Below, piece by piece: positions 29,749 through 38,639 of a stretch of 64,000 nucleotides of DNA. Both the position numbers and the translations under genes were made by a program. The DNA is taken from contig NZ_JBHSEZ010000005.1 in assembly GCF_042653765.1 (NCBI RefSeq), positions 1 to 64,000 on the forward strand, read 5' to 3'. This DNA is from Castellaniella denitrificans. GTDB lineage: Bacteria; Pseudomonadota; Gammaproteobacteria; Burkholderiales; Burkholderiaceae_B. Numbering within the stretch: position 1 is the first letter of the stretch; every line of letters begins with the position of its first letter. The notes beneath the pieces were generated by a model, which saw only the letters and a list, made by a program, of their open reading frames with translations, searched no databases and was not told where the DNA came from.

Positions 29749-30873
29749 TCAGGACGCCAGCACGGTCCCGGCGTCGTGGGACCAGGTGACGTAGACTTCC
29801 TCGTCCACGCCGGGCGCGTCGGACTGGCTCCAGTCCAGGCTGGGCACACTGGCCTCGATGGTCTGGCCGGCGTCCAGGCGGATCTGGTAGCGGGCATAGC
29901 TGCCCATCCAGGCGACGTGCGACACCATGCCGTGGCCCCAGTTGGATTCGGCTTCGGGGACCTGGCGGCCGACGCGGATCTGCTCGGGCCGGATGGAGAC
30001 GTGGACTTCCATGCCCAGGGGCTCGCTGATGCCGTGGCTGACGTACAGCGGGCGCGACAGCGCGTCGGTCTCGATCAGCACGTGGTCGGGCTCGTCCACC
30101 ACGATGGTGCCGGTGAAGAGATTGGTCGATCCGATGAAGCCGGCGACGAAGCGGGAACTGGGGAAGGTATAGACGTCGTGCGGCGTGCCACACTGGACGA
30201 TCTGGCCCTCGGTCATGACGGCCAGGCGGCTGGCCATGGTCATGGCCTCTTCCTGGTCGTGGGTGACCATGATGCAGGTGACGCCGACCTGGCCCAGGAT
30301 CTTCACCAGCTCGATCTGGGTGGCCTGGCGGATCTGCTTGTCCAGCGCCGACATGGGCTCGTCGAGCAGCAGCAGCTTGGGCCGCTTGACCAGGCTGCGC
30401 GCCAGCGCCACGCGCTGCTGCTGGCCGCCGGACAACTGGTGCGGGCGGCGGCGCGCGTAGCCGGCCATCTGCACCAGGTCCAGGGCCTCGAACACGCGTT
30501 CGTGGATCTCGTGGCGCGGCACGCCTTCCTGCTTCAGGCCGAAGGCCACGTTGGCCTCGACCGACATGTGCGGGAACAGGGCGTAGGACTGGAACATCAT
30601 GTTGACCGGCCGCCGGTGCGGCGGCAGGGCCGTGATGTCCTCGTCGTCCAGGATGATGCGCCCGGAGGTGGGCTCCTCGAAGCCCGCCAGCATGCGCAGC
30701 AGGGTCGATTTGCCGCAGCCCGAGCTGCCCAGCAGGGCGAAGATCTCGTGCCGGCGCACCGACAGGGAGACGGACTTGACCGCCACCGTGTCGCCGAAGA
30801 TCTTGACGACGTCGTCCATGCGGACGAAGTCGTCGGCCTCGCCCTGGCGAGGCATGCCGCGCGGATCCTGCAT
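29749..30873 (-). CDS. potG: putrescine ABC transporter ATP-binding protein PotG
   Basis: A 374-residue ATPase subunit: Walker A GSSGCGKSTL, Q-loop MMFQSYALFPHM, signature LSGGQQQR, Walker B LLLLDEPMSALD and a C-terminal TOBE domain (IRPEQIRVG). The ATG at 30873 is five bases after the potF stop. The longer open frame upstream is a shadow of potF. Gene order potF-G-H-I is as in E. coli. Confidence 0.95.
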   Translation of the reverse strand: MQDPRGMPRQGEADDFVRMDDVVKIFGDTVAVKSVSLSVRRHEIFALLGSSGCGKSTLLRMLAGFEEPTSGRIILDDEDITALPPHRRPVNMMFQSYALFPHMSVEANVAFGLKQEGVPRHEIHERVFEALDLVQMAGYARRRPHQLSGGQQQRVALARSLVKRPKLLLLDEPMSALDKQIRQATQIELVKILGQVGVTCIMVTHDQEEAMTMASRLAVMTEGQIVQCGTPHDVYTFPSSRFVAGFIGSTNLFTGTIVVDEPDHVLIETDALSRPLYVSHGISEPLGMEVHVSIRPEQIRVGRQVPEAESNWGHGMVSHVAWMGSYARYQIRLDAGQTIEASVPSLDWSQSDAPGVDEEVYVTWSHDAGTVLAS

Positions 30874-30878
30874 CGCCG

Positions 30879-31976
30879 TCAGCGCCCGGTCTTGAGCTGC
30901 GCCCACATCTGCGTCTGCAGGCGCAGGATGTTCAGGGGCTGCGGCTTGATGACGAACAGCGTGCGGGAGACTTCCGGCGAGGGATAGATCATGGGGTTGC
31001 TGGCGACTTCCTCGACCACGTACTTGCGCGCTTCCTTGTTGGCGTTGGGGTAGTACATGGTGTTGGTGATGGCCGCGTGCACCTGGGGCGTCTCGATGTA
31101 GTTGATGAAGGCGTGCGCCTCGTCCACGTGCTCGGCGCTCTTGGGGATGGCCATGGTGTCGAACCAGACCGGCGCCCCGCCGTCGGGAATGACGTAGTCG
31201 ATGGCGTAGGGCTTCTTGGCTTCCTTCGCGCGCGACGAGGCGATCATCACGTCGCCCGAAAAGCCGTAGACCATGCACAGGCCGCCCGAGGCCAGCTCGT
31301 CGATGTAGCCCGAGGAGCTGAACTGGCGCACGTAGGGCCGGATGGTCTTCAGCAGGGCCAGCGCGGCCTCGTAGTCCTTGGGATCGCTGCTGTTGGGATC
31401 CTTGCCCAGGTAGTGCAGCGCGGCCGGGAAGACCTGCGCGGCCTCGTCCAGGATGGAAATGCCGCAGGACTGCAGCTTGGCCGCGTTTTCCGGCTTGAAC
31501 AGCATGTCCCAGGAATTCAGGGGCGCGTCCTGGCCCATGAGCTCGCGCACCTTGGTGACGTTGTAGCCCAGGCCGTTGGTGCCGTAGCCCCAGGGGATCA
31601 GGTACTGGTTGCCGGGATCGACGGTGGCCACCAGGGCCATCAGGTCCGGGTCCAGATATTGCCAGTTGGGGATCTTGGAGCGGTCCAGCTTCTGGAACAG
31701 GCCGCCCTGGATCTGGCGGGCGGCGTAGTGGGTGGACGGCACGACCACGTCGTAGCCCGACTTGCCCGTCAGCAGCTTGGCCTGGAGCGTGTCGTTGGTG
31801 TCGTAGACGTCGTAGCGGATCTTGATGCCGGTGGCCTTCTCGAAACCGGAGAGGGTGTCGGGCGCGGTGTATTCGGCCCAGTTGTAGACGTTGACGACGC
31901 GATCCTGGGCGGACGCCGGAACCGCGGCGATCAGCGCGGCGGCGGCCAACAGGGTGTGTACGGTGCCGATTTTCAT
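30879..31976 (-). CDS. potF: putrescine-binding periplasmic protein PotF
   Basis: A 365-residue type II solute-binding protein with a signal peptide cleaved after about residue 24 (AVPASAQ). It aligns by eye along its whole length with E. coli PotF (NVYNWAEYTAPD, LKSCGIS, YLGKDPNSSDPKDY). The binding-site segment is YGFSGDV where E. coli has IGWAGDV: the aspartate is kept but the tryptophan is phenylalanine, so specificity may be shifted among putrescine, spermidine or a related cation. Only 14 bases separate it from kdkA, so it is probably read from an upstream promoter. Confidence 0.93.
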   Translation of the reverse strand: MKIGTVHTLLAAAALIAAVPASAQDRVVNVYNWAEYTAPDTLSGFEKATGIKIRYDVYDTNDTLQAKLLTGKSGYDVVVPSTHYAARQIQGGLFQKLDRSKIPNWQYLDPDLMALVATVDPGNQYLIPWGYGTNGLGYNVTKVRELMGQDAPLNSWDMLFKPENAAKLQSCGISILDEAAQVFPAALHYLGKDPNSSDPKDYEAALALLKTIRPYVRQFSSSGYIDELASGGLCMVYGFSGDVMIASSRAKEAKKPYAIDYVIPDGGAPVWFDTMAIPKSAEHVDEAHAFINYIETPQVHAAITNTMYYPNANKEARKYVVEEVASNPMIYPSPEVSRTLFVIKPQPLNILRLQTQMWAQLKTGR

Positions 31977-31990
31977 GGCATGGGTCCCTA

Positions 31991-32692
31991 TCATGGAGGA
32001 AAACAACGGGATAACGCATCCCACCACTGCGCTCCGCGCGCGCCGGCTACCTTAACCAAAGACCGTCGCAGGCGCAACCGGTTTTTTTCCGCCTGTCCCG
32101 GGGATACCACACCCAGGCGCGCGCGGTCGAAGTCGATCAGCCAGACCCGGTCGTCGGCATCGAACAGGATGTTGTAGGCGTTCAGGTCCGCGTGCCAGAC
32201 GCCGGCCGCGTGCATCGCGGCGATGGCCCGCGCGACGGCGGCGGGATCGGCCCGGTCCAGGCGGCCCGCCAGGGCCTGCGCGCCCGCGATCCGGGCGATC
32301 AGGATGGCGTTGCGGTAGAACGGGGAAGCGCCCGGGCGCCAGTACGCCGCGCCCAGCGGTTCGGGCACGCGCAGTCCGGCCCGGCGCAGATGGTCCAGCA
32401 CCCGGACCTCGGCATAGGCCCGCACGCGGGATTCCCCCAGCCACAGATAGGATTCGCGGCCGCCCAGCCGGGCGCGCAGACCGCCGCGCCGGTAGTGGCG
32501 CAGGACGGCGGGGCCGTGGACGCCATCGACGAACCAGGCGGCCTGACGGCCGCCCTCGCCCACCGGCGCGGCATCGGGCCGGCGGGCGTCGAACCAGCCC
32601 GCATCGGCCTGGCCGGCAAAGCGCTCCGGCACGCACAAGGCGCCGCCGGCGAACCGGTGTGCGGCCCAGCCTTGCGGCACCACCGGATTCAT
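31991..32692 (-). CDS. kdkA: 3-deoxy-D-manno-octulosonic acid kinase
   Basis: A 233-residue eukaryotic-kinase-fold protein that phosphorylates Kdo in the LPS inner core, as in Haemophilus and Bordetella. The catalytic loop reads HADLNAYNIL (His-x-Asp and Asn) and the metal loop LIDFDRARL. I start at the ATG at 32692, which has GAGGGG upstream and overlaps the permease stop; the frame extends to 32806 without support. Its presence suggests a single, phosphorylated Kdo. It sits apart from the other LPS genes of the window, between the TSUP gene and potF. Confidence 0.9.
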   Translation of the reverse strand: MNPVVPQGWAAHRFAGGALCVPERFAGQADAGWFDARRPDAAPVGEGGRQAAWFVDGVHGPAVLRHYRRGGLRARLGGRESYLWLGESRVRAYAEVRVLDHLRRAGLRVPEPLGAAYWRPGASPFYRNAILIARIAGAQALAGRLDRADPAAVARAIAAMHAAGVWHADLNAYNILFDADDRVWLIDFDRARLGVVSPGQAEKNRLRLRRSLVKVAGARGAQWWDALSRCFPP

Positions 32693-33471
32693 GTCTCCCC
32701 TCGCATCAGCAATAGTCCCATGATGACCAGCAGCATGCAGGCGAAGATCAGTTTCAGGCGCGCTTCGGGCAGCGCGTAGGCCAGGCGCACGCCGTAGGGC
32801 ACGCACAGCAGGCTGCCGGCCGCCAGGGGGATGCCCACCAGCCCGTGCGCCTGCCCGTGCCAGGCGTAGGTGGCCAGGGCCACGCAGGTGCCCGGCACGA
32901 TCATCGCCAGCGCTACCGCCTGGGCCGAGGTCTGGCGCAGGTGGAAGAACGAGGTCAGGAACGGTACCGCCAGCACGGCGCCGCCCACGCCGAAGATCCC
33001 GCCGGTCAGCCCGGCGAAGACGCCGACGCAGAAATACCAGAGCTTGCGCACTTGGCCGACCTCGCGGTAGAACGCGTCGGGCCGTGGTCTGGCGCGGCGC
33101 CCCAGGCTCTCGCGGAAATAGAACAGCGCGATCAGGAACACGAAGCCGGCGTAGATGCGGCGCAGCAGCCAGGGGTCCAGCCCCAGCGCGATCCGGGCGC
33201 CGATCCAGGTGCAGACGATGGAGCTGCAGGCCCCGGCCGCCGCCGAGCGCCAGTCGATGGGCGCGTGCTGGTGGTATTTGCGCAGCGTGAGCAGGATGGC
33301 CGGCAGCACCATGACCAGCGCCGTCCCCTGGGCGGCCTGCTGCTCGTAGCCCAGGACCAGCCCCAGCAGGGGGATCGCGAACAATCCCCCCCCGATGCCC
33401 AGCACCCCGCCGGAAAACCCGATCAGGCCGCCCGCCGCGAGGCAGGCGGGGATCAGCCAGAGCCCATCCAT
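32689..33471 (-). CDS. TSUP family permease (TauE/SafE type)
   Basis: A 260-residue membrane protein with about eight helices and the internally repeated glycine motif (GVLGIGGGLFAIPLL near residue 25, GIFGVGGAVLAVPFL near residue 155) of the sulfite exporter TauE/SafE family. Such proteins move small sulfur-containing or carboxylated anions; the substrate here cannot be told. It follows radA by 10 bases and its stop overlaps the kdkA start (ATGA). Confidence 0.9.
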   Translation of the reverse strand: MDGLWLIPACLAAGGLIGFSGGVLGIGGGLFAIPLLGLVLGYEQQAAQGTALVMVLPAILLTLRKYHQHAPIDWRSAAAGACSSIVCTWIGARIALGLDPWLLRRIYAGFVFLIALFYFRESLGRRARPRPDAFYREVGQVRKLWYFCVGVFAGLTGGIFGVGGAVLAVPFLTSFFHLRQTSAQAVALAMIVPGTCVALATYAWHGQAHGLVGIPLAAGSLLCVPYGVRLAYALPEARLKLIFACMLLVIMGLLLMRGET

Positions 33472-33481
33472 CGCGGGCTCC

Positions 33482-34840
33482 TCAGGACAGCACGCCGAGC
33501 ACGTCCTCGACGCGGTCGACGGCCTGGATGCGCAGGCCCTCGATGGGCTGGCGCGGCAGATTGGCGCGCGGCACGACGGCGTGCTCGAAGCCCAGCTTGG
33601 CGGCTTCGCGCAGGCGTTCCTGGCCGCGCGGGGCCGGGCGGATCTCGCCGGCCAGGCCGATCTCGCCGAAGGCCAGCAGGCCGGCCGGCAGGGGCCGGTC
33701 GCGCATGGACGACAGGATCGCCAGGGCCACGGCCAGGTCGGCGGCCGGCTCCATGATGCGAACGCCGCCGACGGCGTTGACGAAGACGTCCTGGTCGTAG
33801 GTGGCGACCCCCGCGTGGCGGTGCAGCACGGCCAGCAGCATGGCCAGGCGGCTGCTTTCCAGGCCCACGGACAGGCGGCGCGGATTGGGCACGTGGGCCG
33901 TGTCCACCAGGGCCTGGACTTCGACCAGCAGCGGGCGGGTGCCTTCCTGGGTGGCCATGACGCAGGAGCCGGCGACCTCGCGCGAATGCCCCGCCAGGAA
34001 CAGCGCGGACGGATTGCTCACTCCGCGCAGGCCCCGATCGGTCATGGCGAACACGCCCAGCTCGTTGACGGCGCCGAAACGGTTCTTGATGGCCCGCACC
34101 AGGCGGAACGAGGAATGGGTGTCGCCCTCGAAGTACAGGACGGTGTCGACGATGTGCTCCAGCACGCGCGGGCCGGCCAGCGCGCCGTCCTTGGTGACGT
34201 GGCCGATCAGGATCAGGGTGACGCCGGTCTGCTTGGCGATGCGGGTGAGCTGGGCGGCGCACTCGCGCACCTGGGACACCGAGCCGGGCGCGGCGGTCAG
34301 CTCGCCGGAATACAGGGTCTGGATCGAATCGATCACGGCCACGCCGGGCCGGCGCTCGACCAGGGCCTGGGTGATCTGCTCCAGGCGGATCTCGGCCAGC
34401 AGATCCACGCCGTCGCCCGACACGCCCAGGCGCTGGGCGCGCAGGGCGACCTGCTCGGCGGATTCCTCGCCCGTGACGTAGAGCACCGGGCCGCGTTCGG
34501 ACAGGCTGGCCAGCGCCTGCAGCAGCAGGGTCGATTTGCCGATCCCCGGATCGCCACCGATCAGCACCACCGCGCCGGCCACCAGGCCGCCGCCCAGGAC
34601 GCGGTCGAATTCCTCGATGCCGGTCGGGTTGCGGGCCTGCTCGCGGGCCTCGATGTCGGACAGGCGGCGCACCGGGGTGGAGGCGGCCAGCGGCGCGTAG
34701 CGATGGCTGGAGGCCGCCGCCGGGGACTCGCGGGTTTCCTGGAGCGTGTTCCAGGCGCCGCAGTGCGGGCAGCGGCCCTCCCATTTGGCGGAGGTGCCGC
34801 CGCAGTCCGAGCAGAGGAACAGGGTCCGGGCCTTGGCCAT
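33482..34840 (-). CDS. radA: DNA repair protein RadA
   Basis: A 452-residue RecA-related ATPase that processes branched recombination intermediates (E. coli 460). N-terminal four-cysteine zinc finger (CSDCGG and CPHCGAW), Walker A GGDPGIGKSTLLL, the RadA-specific IKNRFG motif near residue 250, and a C-terminal Lon-protease-like domain. ATG at 34840 overlaps the SDR stop by one base (TGATG). Two longer open frames through it are shadows. Confidence 0.96.
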   Translation of the reverse strand: MAKARTLFLCSDCGGTSAKWEGRCPHCGAWNTLQETRESPAAASSHRYAPLAASTPVRRLSDIEAREQARNPTGIEEFDRVLGGGLVAGAVVLIGGDPGIGKSTLLLQALASLSERGPVLYVTGEESAEQVALRAQRLGVSGDGVDLLAEIRLEQITQALVERRPGVAVIDSIQTLYSGELTAAPGSVSQVRECAAQLTRIAKQTGVTLILIGHVTKDGALAGPRVLEHIVDTVLYFEGDTHSSFRLVRAIKNRFGAVNELGVFAMTDRGLRGVSNPSALFLAGHSREVAGSCVMATQEGTRPLLVEVQALVDTAHVPNPRRLSVGLESSRLAMLLAVLHRHAGVATYDQDVFVNAVGGVRIMEPAADLAVALAILSSMRDRPLPAGLLAFGEIGLAGEIRPAPRGQERLREAAKLGFEHAVVPRANLPRQPIEGLRIQAVDRVEDVLGVLS

Positions 34841-35556
34841 CAGCGGCCCGCCAGGCTGCCGCCGCCGTCCACGCCGATTTCCTGGCCGGTGATGAAGGCC
34901 GCCCCGTCGCCCAGCAGGAACACCACGGCGGCCGCGACCTCGTCGGCCTGGGCCAGGCGCCCCATGGGGATCGTGGCCAGCACGGCCTTTTCGGCGTCGC
35001 TGCCGACCGGGCATTCGGCGCGGAACAGGCCGGTTTCCACCGGGCCGGGCGAGACCGCGTTGACCGTGACGCCGTAGGGGGCCAGTTCCAGGGCCCAGGT
35101 GCGGGTACAGCCGAGCAGCGCGCTCTTGGCCGCCGCATAGCTGGTATGCCCGGTCTGGCCGTGCACCACGCGGCCGCACAGGTTGACGATGCGCCCGGAC
35201 TTGCGCGCCTTCATGCCGGGCACGAAGGCCTGCACCGCCTGGACGGCCACGCGCACGTTCAGGTCGAAGGCCTGGTAGAGCGAGGCCAGGTCGACCTCGC
35301 CCAGGGGTTCGGGCATCGCGGGCCCGACGCAGTTCACCACCGCGTCGACCGGATATTTTTCACGGATGACGCGCAGCAGTTCCTCGGTCTCGCCGGCATT
35401 GGCCAGGTCGCAGGCGTACAGGTAGCCGGGGAAATCGATGTCGGCCACGTGCCGGGCCAGGCCGACGACGTGGCAGCCCTGGTCGGCCAGGCGCTGGCTG
35501 ACGGCCCAGCCGATACCCTTGGTCGCGCCGGTGACGAGCACACAACTGTTCTTCAT
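34840..35556 (-). CDS. SDR family oxidoreductase with Cys at the catalytic Ser position
   Basis: A 238-residue classical short-chain dehydrogenase similar to FabG. NAD(P)-binding TGATKGIG at the N terminus, catalytic Tyr140 and Lys144 in SYAAAKSAL and the C-terminal GQEIGVDGGGSL are intact. The residue 13 before the tyrosine, normally the catalytic serine, is Cys127 (in VNLCGRVV). The codon is TGC, one base from the serine codon AGC. Substrate unknown. It lies 25 bases after alr and one base overlaps radA, so it is probably in the same transcript. Confidence 0.88.
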   Translation of the reverse strand: MKNSCVLVTGATKGIGWAVSQRLADQGCHVVGLARHVADIDFPGYLYACDLANAGETEELLRVIREKYPVDAVVNCVGPAMPEPLGEVDLASLYQAFDLNVRVAVQAVQAFVPGMKARKSGRIVNLCGRVVHGQTGHTSYAAAKSALLGCTRTWALELAPYGVTVNAVSPGPVETGLFRAECPVGSDAEKAVLATIPMGRLAQADEVAAAVVFLLGDGAAFITGQEIGVDGGGSLAGR

Positions 35557-35581
35557 GAAGCATTCCTCCGCAGGCGGGGAT

Positions 35582-36697
35582 TCACAGGACGCGACGCGGC
35601 ACCCGGGGCGTCACGGCGGTGAGCAGTTCATAGCCGATGGTGCCGCAGGCCGCGGCGACCTCGTCCACCGATGGCCCTCCCTGCCCCCACAGCACGACCG
35701 GGGCGCCCGCCGCCGCGCCGGGCACGGGGTCCAGGTCCACGGCCAGCATGTCCATGGACACCCGGCCGACCAGGCGGGTGCGCACCCCGTCCACCGCGAC
35801 CGGCGTGCCGGTGGGCGCGTGGCGCGGATAGCCGTCGGCGTAGCCGCAGGCGACGATGCCGACCCGCATGTCGCTGGGCGCGCGGAAGGTATGGCCGTAG
35901 CCCACCGATTCACCCGCCGGCACCCGGTGCGCGCTGATCAGCCGGGCGGACAGGGTCATGGCCGGACGCAGGCCGAAGGCATCGGCCGGCTGGTCGGCGA
36001 AGGGCGAGGATCCGTACAGGCAGATGCCGGGACGCACCCACTGGGGATCGCCGGCGATCCCCGCCGCCAGCCCGGGCGTCAGGGTGGCCGCCGAATTGCA
36101 CAGGCTGACCGGGCCGGACAGGCCGTCGGTCGTCCGCAGGAAACAGTCGATCTGGTCCCGCGTGACGGCCGGATCGTCGTCCGCGCGGGCGAAGTGGGTC
36201 ATCGCGCCGACCTGGCCCAGCACGCCGTCGGCCTGCAGGGCCAGGGCGCGCTCGTGGGCCGCGCGGAATTCGTGCGGCTGGAAGCCCAGCCGGTGCATGC
36301 CGGTGTTCAGCTTGACGAACACGTCGATCTGCCGGGCGATGGCGCTGGATTCCAGCATCTCGAACTGTTCGGCGCAATGCAGCGCGGCGCCGATCCGGTA
36401 GTGGACCAGCGCGTCGAGGTCGGCGGGCTCGAAGAAGCCTTCGAGCAGCAGCAACGGACCGGTCCAGCCCAGCTCGCGGCAGCGCACGGCTTCTTCCAGG
36501 TCCAGCATCGCCAGGCCGTCGGCCTCGCCGAAACCCGCCAGGGCGGCCTCGATGCCGTGTCCATAGCCGCGCGCCTTGATCACGGCCCAGATGAAGGGCG
36601 CGGCGCCGGGGGCGTCCTGCCGCAGGCGGCCGGCCACCGTGCGCAGATTGTGGGACAAGGCTTCGGTGTCGATCGTCGCCAGGATCGGGCGCGGCAT
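35582..36697 (-). CDS. alr: alanine racemase
   Basis: PLP enzyme making D-alanine for peptidoglycan, 371 residues. The PLP lysine is K41 in AVIKARGYGHG (commonly VVKANAYGHG), the second catalytic base is the tyrosine in SVGYGHTF, and GYADGYPR is conserved. The ATG at 36697 is followed downstream by the SDR, radA and others in a continuous minus-strand run. Upstream is the 201-base gap to hpnC with two large inverted repeats. Confidence 0.95.
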   Translation of the reverse strand: MPRPILATIDTEALSHNLRTVAGRLRQDAPGAAPFIWAVIKARGYGHGIEAALAGFGEADGLAMLDLEEAVRCRELGWTGPLLLLEGFFEPADLDALVHYRIGAALHCAEQFEMLESSAIARQIDVFVKLNTGMHRLGFQPHEFRAAHERALALQADGVLGQVGAMTHFARADDDPAVTRDQIDCFLRTTDGLSGPVSLCNSAATLTPGLAAGIAGDPQWVRPGICLYGSSPFADQPADAFGLRPAMTLSARLISAHRVPAGESVGYGHTFRAPSDMRVGIVACGYADGYPRHAPTGTPVAVDGVRTRLVGRVSMDMLAVDLDPVPGAAAGAPVVLWGQGGPSVDEVAAACGTIGYELLTAVTPRVPRRVL

Positions 36698-36769
36698 GGA
36701 ATCCCCCGGAAAGCAGGAAAAAGGAGGCGGTGGCCCCGGAACCGGGCCGCGCGCGTGAGCACTTGGGCA

Positions 36770-36828
36770 GCAGCCTGCCGGGCCACGGTCACCTCATCGT
36801 GATGGATAACCAGGGCCGGGCAGGCTGC
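36770..36828. repeat. 15-base imperfect inverted repeat between alr and hpnC
   Basis: Left arm GCAGCCTGCCGGGCC (36770-36784) and right arm GGCCGGGCAGGCTGC (36814-36828) pair with one mismatch across a 29-base loop. It lies immediately before a second inverted repeat in the same divergent gap. Could be a regulator site, an attenuator or a repeat element. Confidence 0.6.
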
Positions 36829-36835
36829 CGGACAC

Positions 36836-36881
36836 AGGGACTCTCTGGATAAATCGAGCGGCTCGTTTTTAGAGAGTCCCT
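36836..36881. repeat. 11-base perfect inverted repeat with internal hairpin and T5 upstream of hpnC
   Basis: AGGGACTCTCT (36836-36846) and AGAGAGTCCCT (36871-36881) are perfect complements around a 24-base loop. Inside, CGAG-CGG-CTCG (36855-36865) is followed by TTTTT, which resembles a small intrinsic terminator that the outer stem would enclose. TATACT (36885-36890), nine bases before the hpnC ATG, is a possible -10 but leaves almost no leader. Confidence 0.6.
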
Positions 36882-36898
36882 AAGTATACTGCCTCATC

Positions 36899-37786
36899 AT
36901 GGCCGTCGATCACTACGAAAACTTCCCCGTCGCGTCCCTGCTGCTGCCCGCCCGGCTGCGGCCGGCGGTGCGCGATCTGTACGCCTTCGCGCGCGGCGCG
37001 GACGACATCGCCGACGAGGGCGACGCCCCCGCGCAGGCGCGCCTGGAACGGCTGGAAGCCTGGCGCGCCGCGGTCCAGGACCTGGGGGCCGGACGGCCGA
37101 TCCAGGCCCCGCTGTCCGCCGACGACCGGGCGATCTTCGCCCGGCTGGGCGACACCGTCGTGCGCCACGGGCTGCCCGTCCAGCCCCTGCTGGACCTGCT
37201 GTCGGCCTTCACCCAGGACCTGAGCGTCACCCGCTACGCCGACGAGCCGGCCCTGCTGGACTACTGCCGCCGCTCGGCCAACCCGGTCGGGCGCCTGATG
37301 CTGCACCTGTCCGGCCATACCGGCCCCGTGGACCTGGCCCAGTCCGACGCCATCTGCACCGGACTGCAACGGGCGAACTTCTGCCAGGACGTGGCCCTGG
37401 ACCACGCCAAGGGCCGCTGCTACATCCCCCTGGACTGCCTGGAACGCCACGGCCTCGATCCCGGCAGCCTGGACGCGCTGTGCGCCGACCCGTCCGCGCC
37501 GCCCCCCGACGCCTGGCGGGACGCGGTGCGCGAACAGGCCGGCCAGGCCCGCCGCGCCCTGCTGGCCGGCAGCCCGCTGGCCTGGCGCCTGCCCGGCCGC
37601 ATCGGCCTGGAACTGCGCCTGGTGGTGCATGGCGGCCTGCGGATCCTGGAAAAGCTGGCGGAGGGCGGCTACGACCCTTGGGGCAACCGGCCCATCCTGG
37701 GCCGCGCCGACGCCTTCCTGCTATGCTGGCGCGCATTCCTTACGCCGCGCCCCGGCGCCGCATCATCCAGCCATCATGACGCCTGA
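36899..37786 (+). CDS. hpnC: hydroxysqualene synthase HpnC
   Basis: Converts presqualene diphosphate, made by HpnD, into hydroxysqualene, the second step of the three-enzyme squalene route. A 295-residue squalene/phytoene synthase family protein with first Asp-rich motif DDIADE and second QDVALDHAKGR. N-terminal YENFPVASLLLP is typical of HpnC. The ATG at 36899 sits close behind the inverted repeats. hpnD starts 11 bases before its stop in another frame, so translation is coupled. Confidence 0.93.
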   Translation: MAVDHYENFPVASLLLPARLRPAVRDLYAFARGADDIADEGDAPAQARLERLEAWRAAVQDLGAGRPIQAPLSADDRAIFARLGDTVVRHGLPVQPLLDLLSAFTQDLSVTRYADEPALLDYCRRSANPVGRLMLHLSGHTGPVDLAQSDAICTGLQRANFCQDVALDHAKGRCYIPLDCLERHGLDPGSLDALCADPSAPPPDAWRDAVREQAGQARRALLAGSPLAWRLPGRIGLELRLVVHGGLRILEKLAEGGYDPWGNRPILGRADAFLLCWRAFLTPRPGAASSSHHDA

Positions 37787-38639
37787 CGAATACTGCCAGC
37801 AGAAGGCCGCGCGCAGCGGCTCGAGCTTCTACTACGCCTTCCTGTTCCTGCCGCCGGAGCGGCGCCGCGCGATCACGGCGCTGTACGCCTTCTGCCGCGA
37901 GGTGGACGACATCGTGGACGAGGTCGGCGAGGCATCCGTCGCGCGGATGAAGCTCGCCTGGTGGCGCGACCAGGTCGGCCTGATGTTCGACGGCGCGCCC
38001 GACCATCCCGTGGCCATCGCCCTGGCCGGGCACGTCCGCGCCTTCGGCCTGCGCCCCGAACCGTTCTACGCCGTGATCGAAGGCATGGAGATGGACCTGG
38101 ACCAGTTCCGCTACGCCGACTGGGCCGCCCTGCGGGAATACTGCTGGCGGGCCGCCGGCGTGGTCGGAGACCTGTCGGCCAGCATCTTCGGCCACACCGA
38201 CCCGCGCACGCTGGAATACGCAGAAACGCTGGGCCTGGCCTTCCAGGTGACGAACATCATCCGCGACGTGGGCGACGACGCCCGGCGCGGGCGCATCTAT
38301 CTGCCGGCCGACGACATGGCGCGCCACGGCGTGACCGTGGACGACATCCTCGACGGCCATTACACCGAAAATTTCCAGGCCCTGATGCGGCAGCAGACCG
38401 AACGCGCGCGCGCGCTGTACCGCGATGCCATGCGCGCCCTGCCGGAGGCCGACCGCCGCGCGCAGCGGCCCGGCCTGATGATGGCCGCCATCTACATCGC
38501 CCTGCTCGACGAGATCGAGCGCGACGGCTGGCGCGTGCTGGACCGGCGCATCGCGCTGACGCCGATCCGCAAGTTCTGGCTCGCCTGGAAGACCTGGGTC
38601 GGCGGCGGCCGGGGACTGGTGCGCCGCTTGGCGAAATGA
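37776..38639 (+). CDS. hpnD: presqualene diphosphate synthase HpnD
   Basis: Joins two farnesyl diphosphate molecules into presqualene diphosphate. A 287-residue squalene/phytoene synthase family enzyme: DDIVDE and the second Asp-rich motif NIIRDVGDDARRGR for magnesium-diphosphate binding. N terminus MTPDEYCQQKAARSGSSFYY is typical of HpnD. It overlaps hpnC by 11 bases and its stop overlaps hpnE (ATGA). Confidence 0.95.
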   Translation: MTPDEYCQQKAARSGSSFYYAFLFLPPERRRAITALYAFCREVDDIVDEVGEASVARMKLAWWRDQVGLMFDGAPDHPVAIALAGHVRAFGLRPEPFYAVIEGMEMDLDQFRYADWAALREYCWRAAGVVGDLSASIFGHTDPRTLEYAETLGLAFQVTNIIRDVGDDARRGRIYLPADDMARHGVTVDDILDGHYTENFQALMRQQTERARALYRDAMRALPEADRRAQRPGLMMAAIYIALLDEIERDGWRVLDRRIALTPIRKFWLAWKTWVGGGRGLVRRLAK

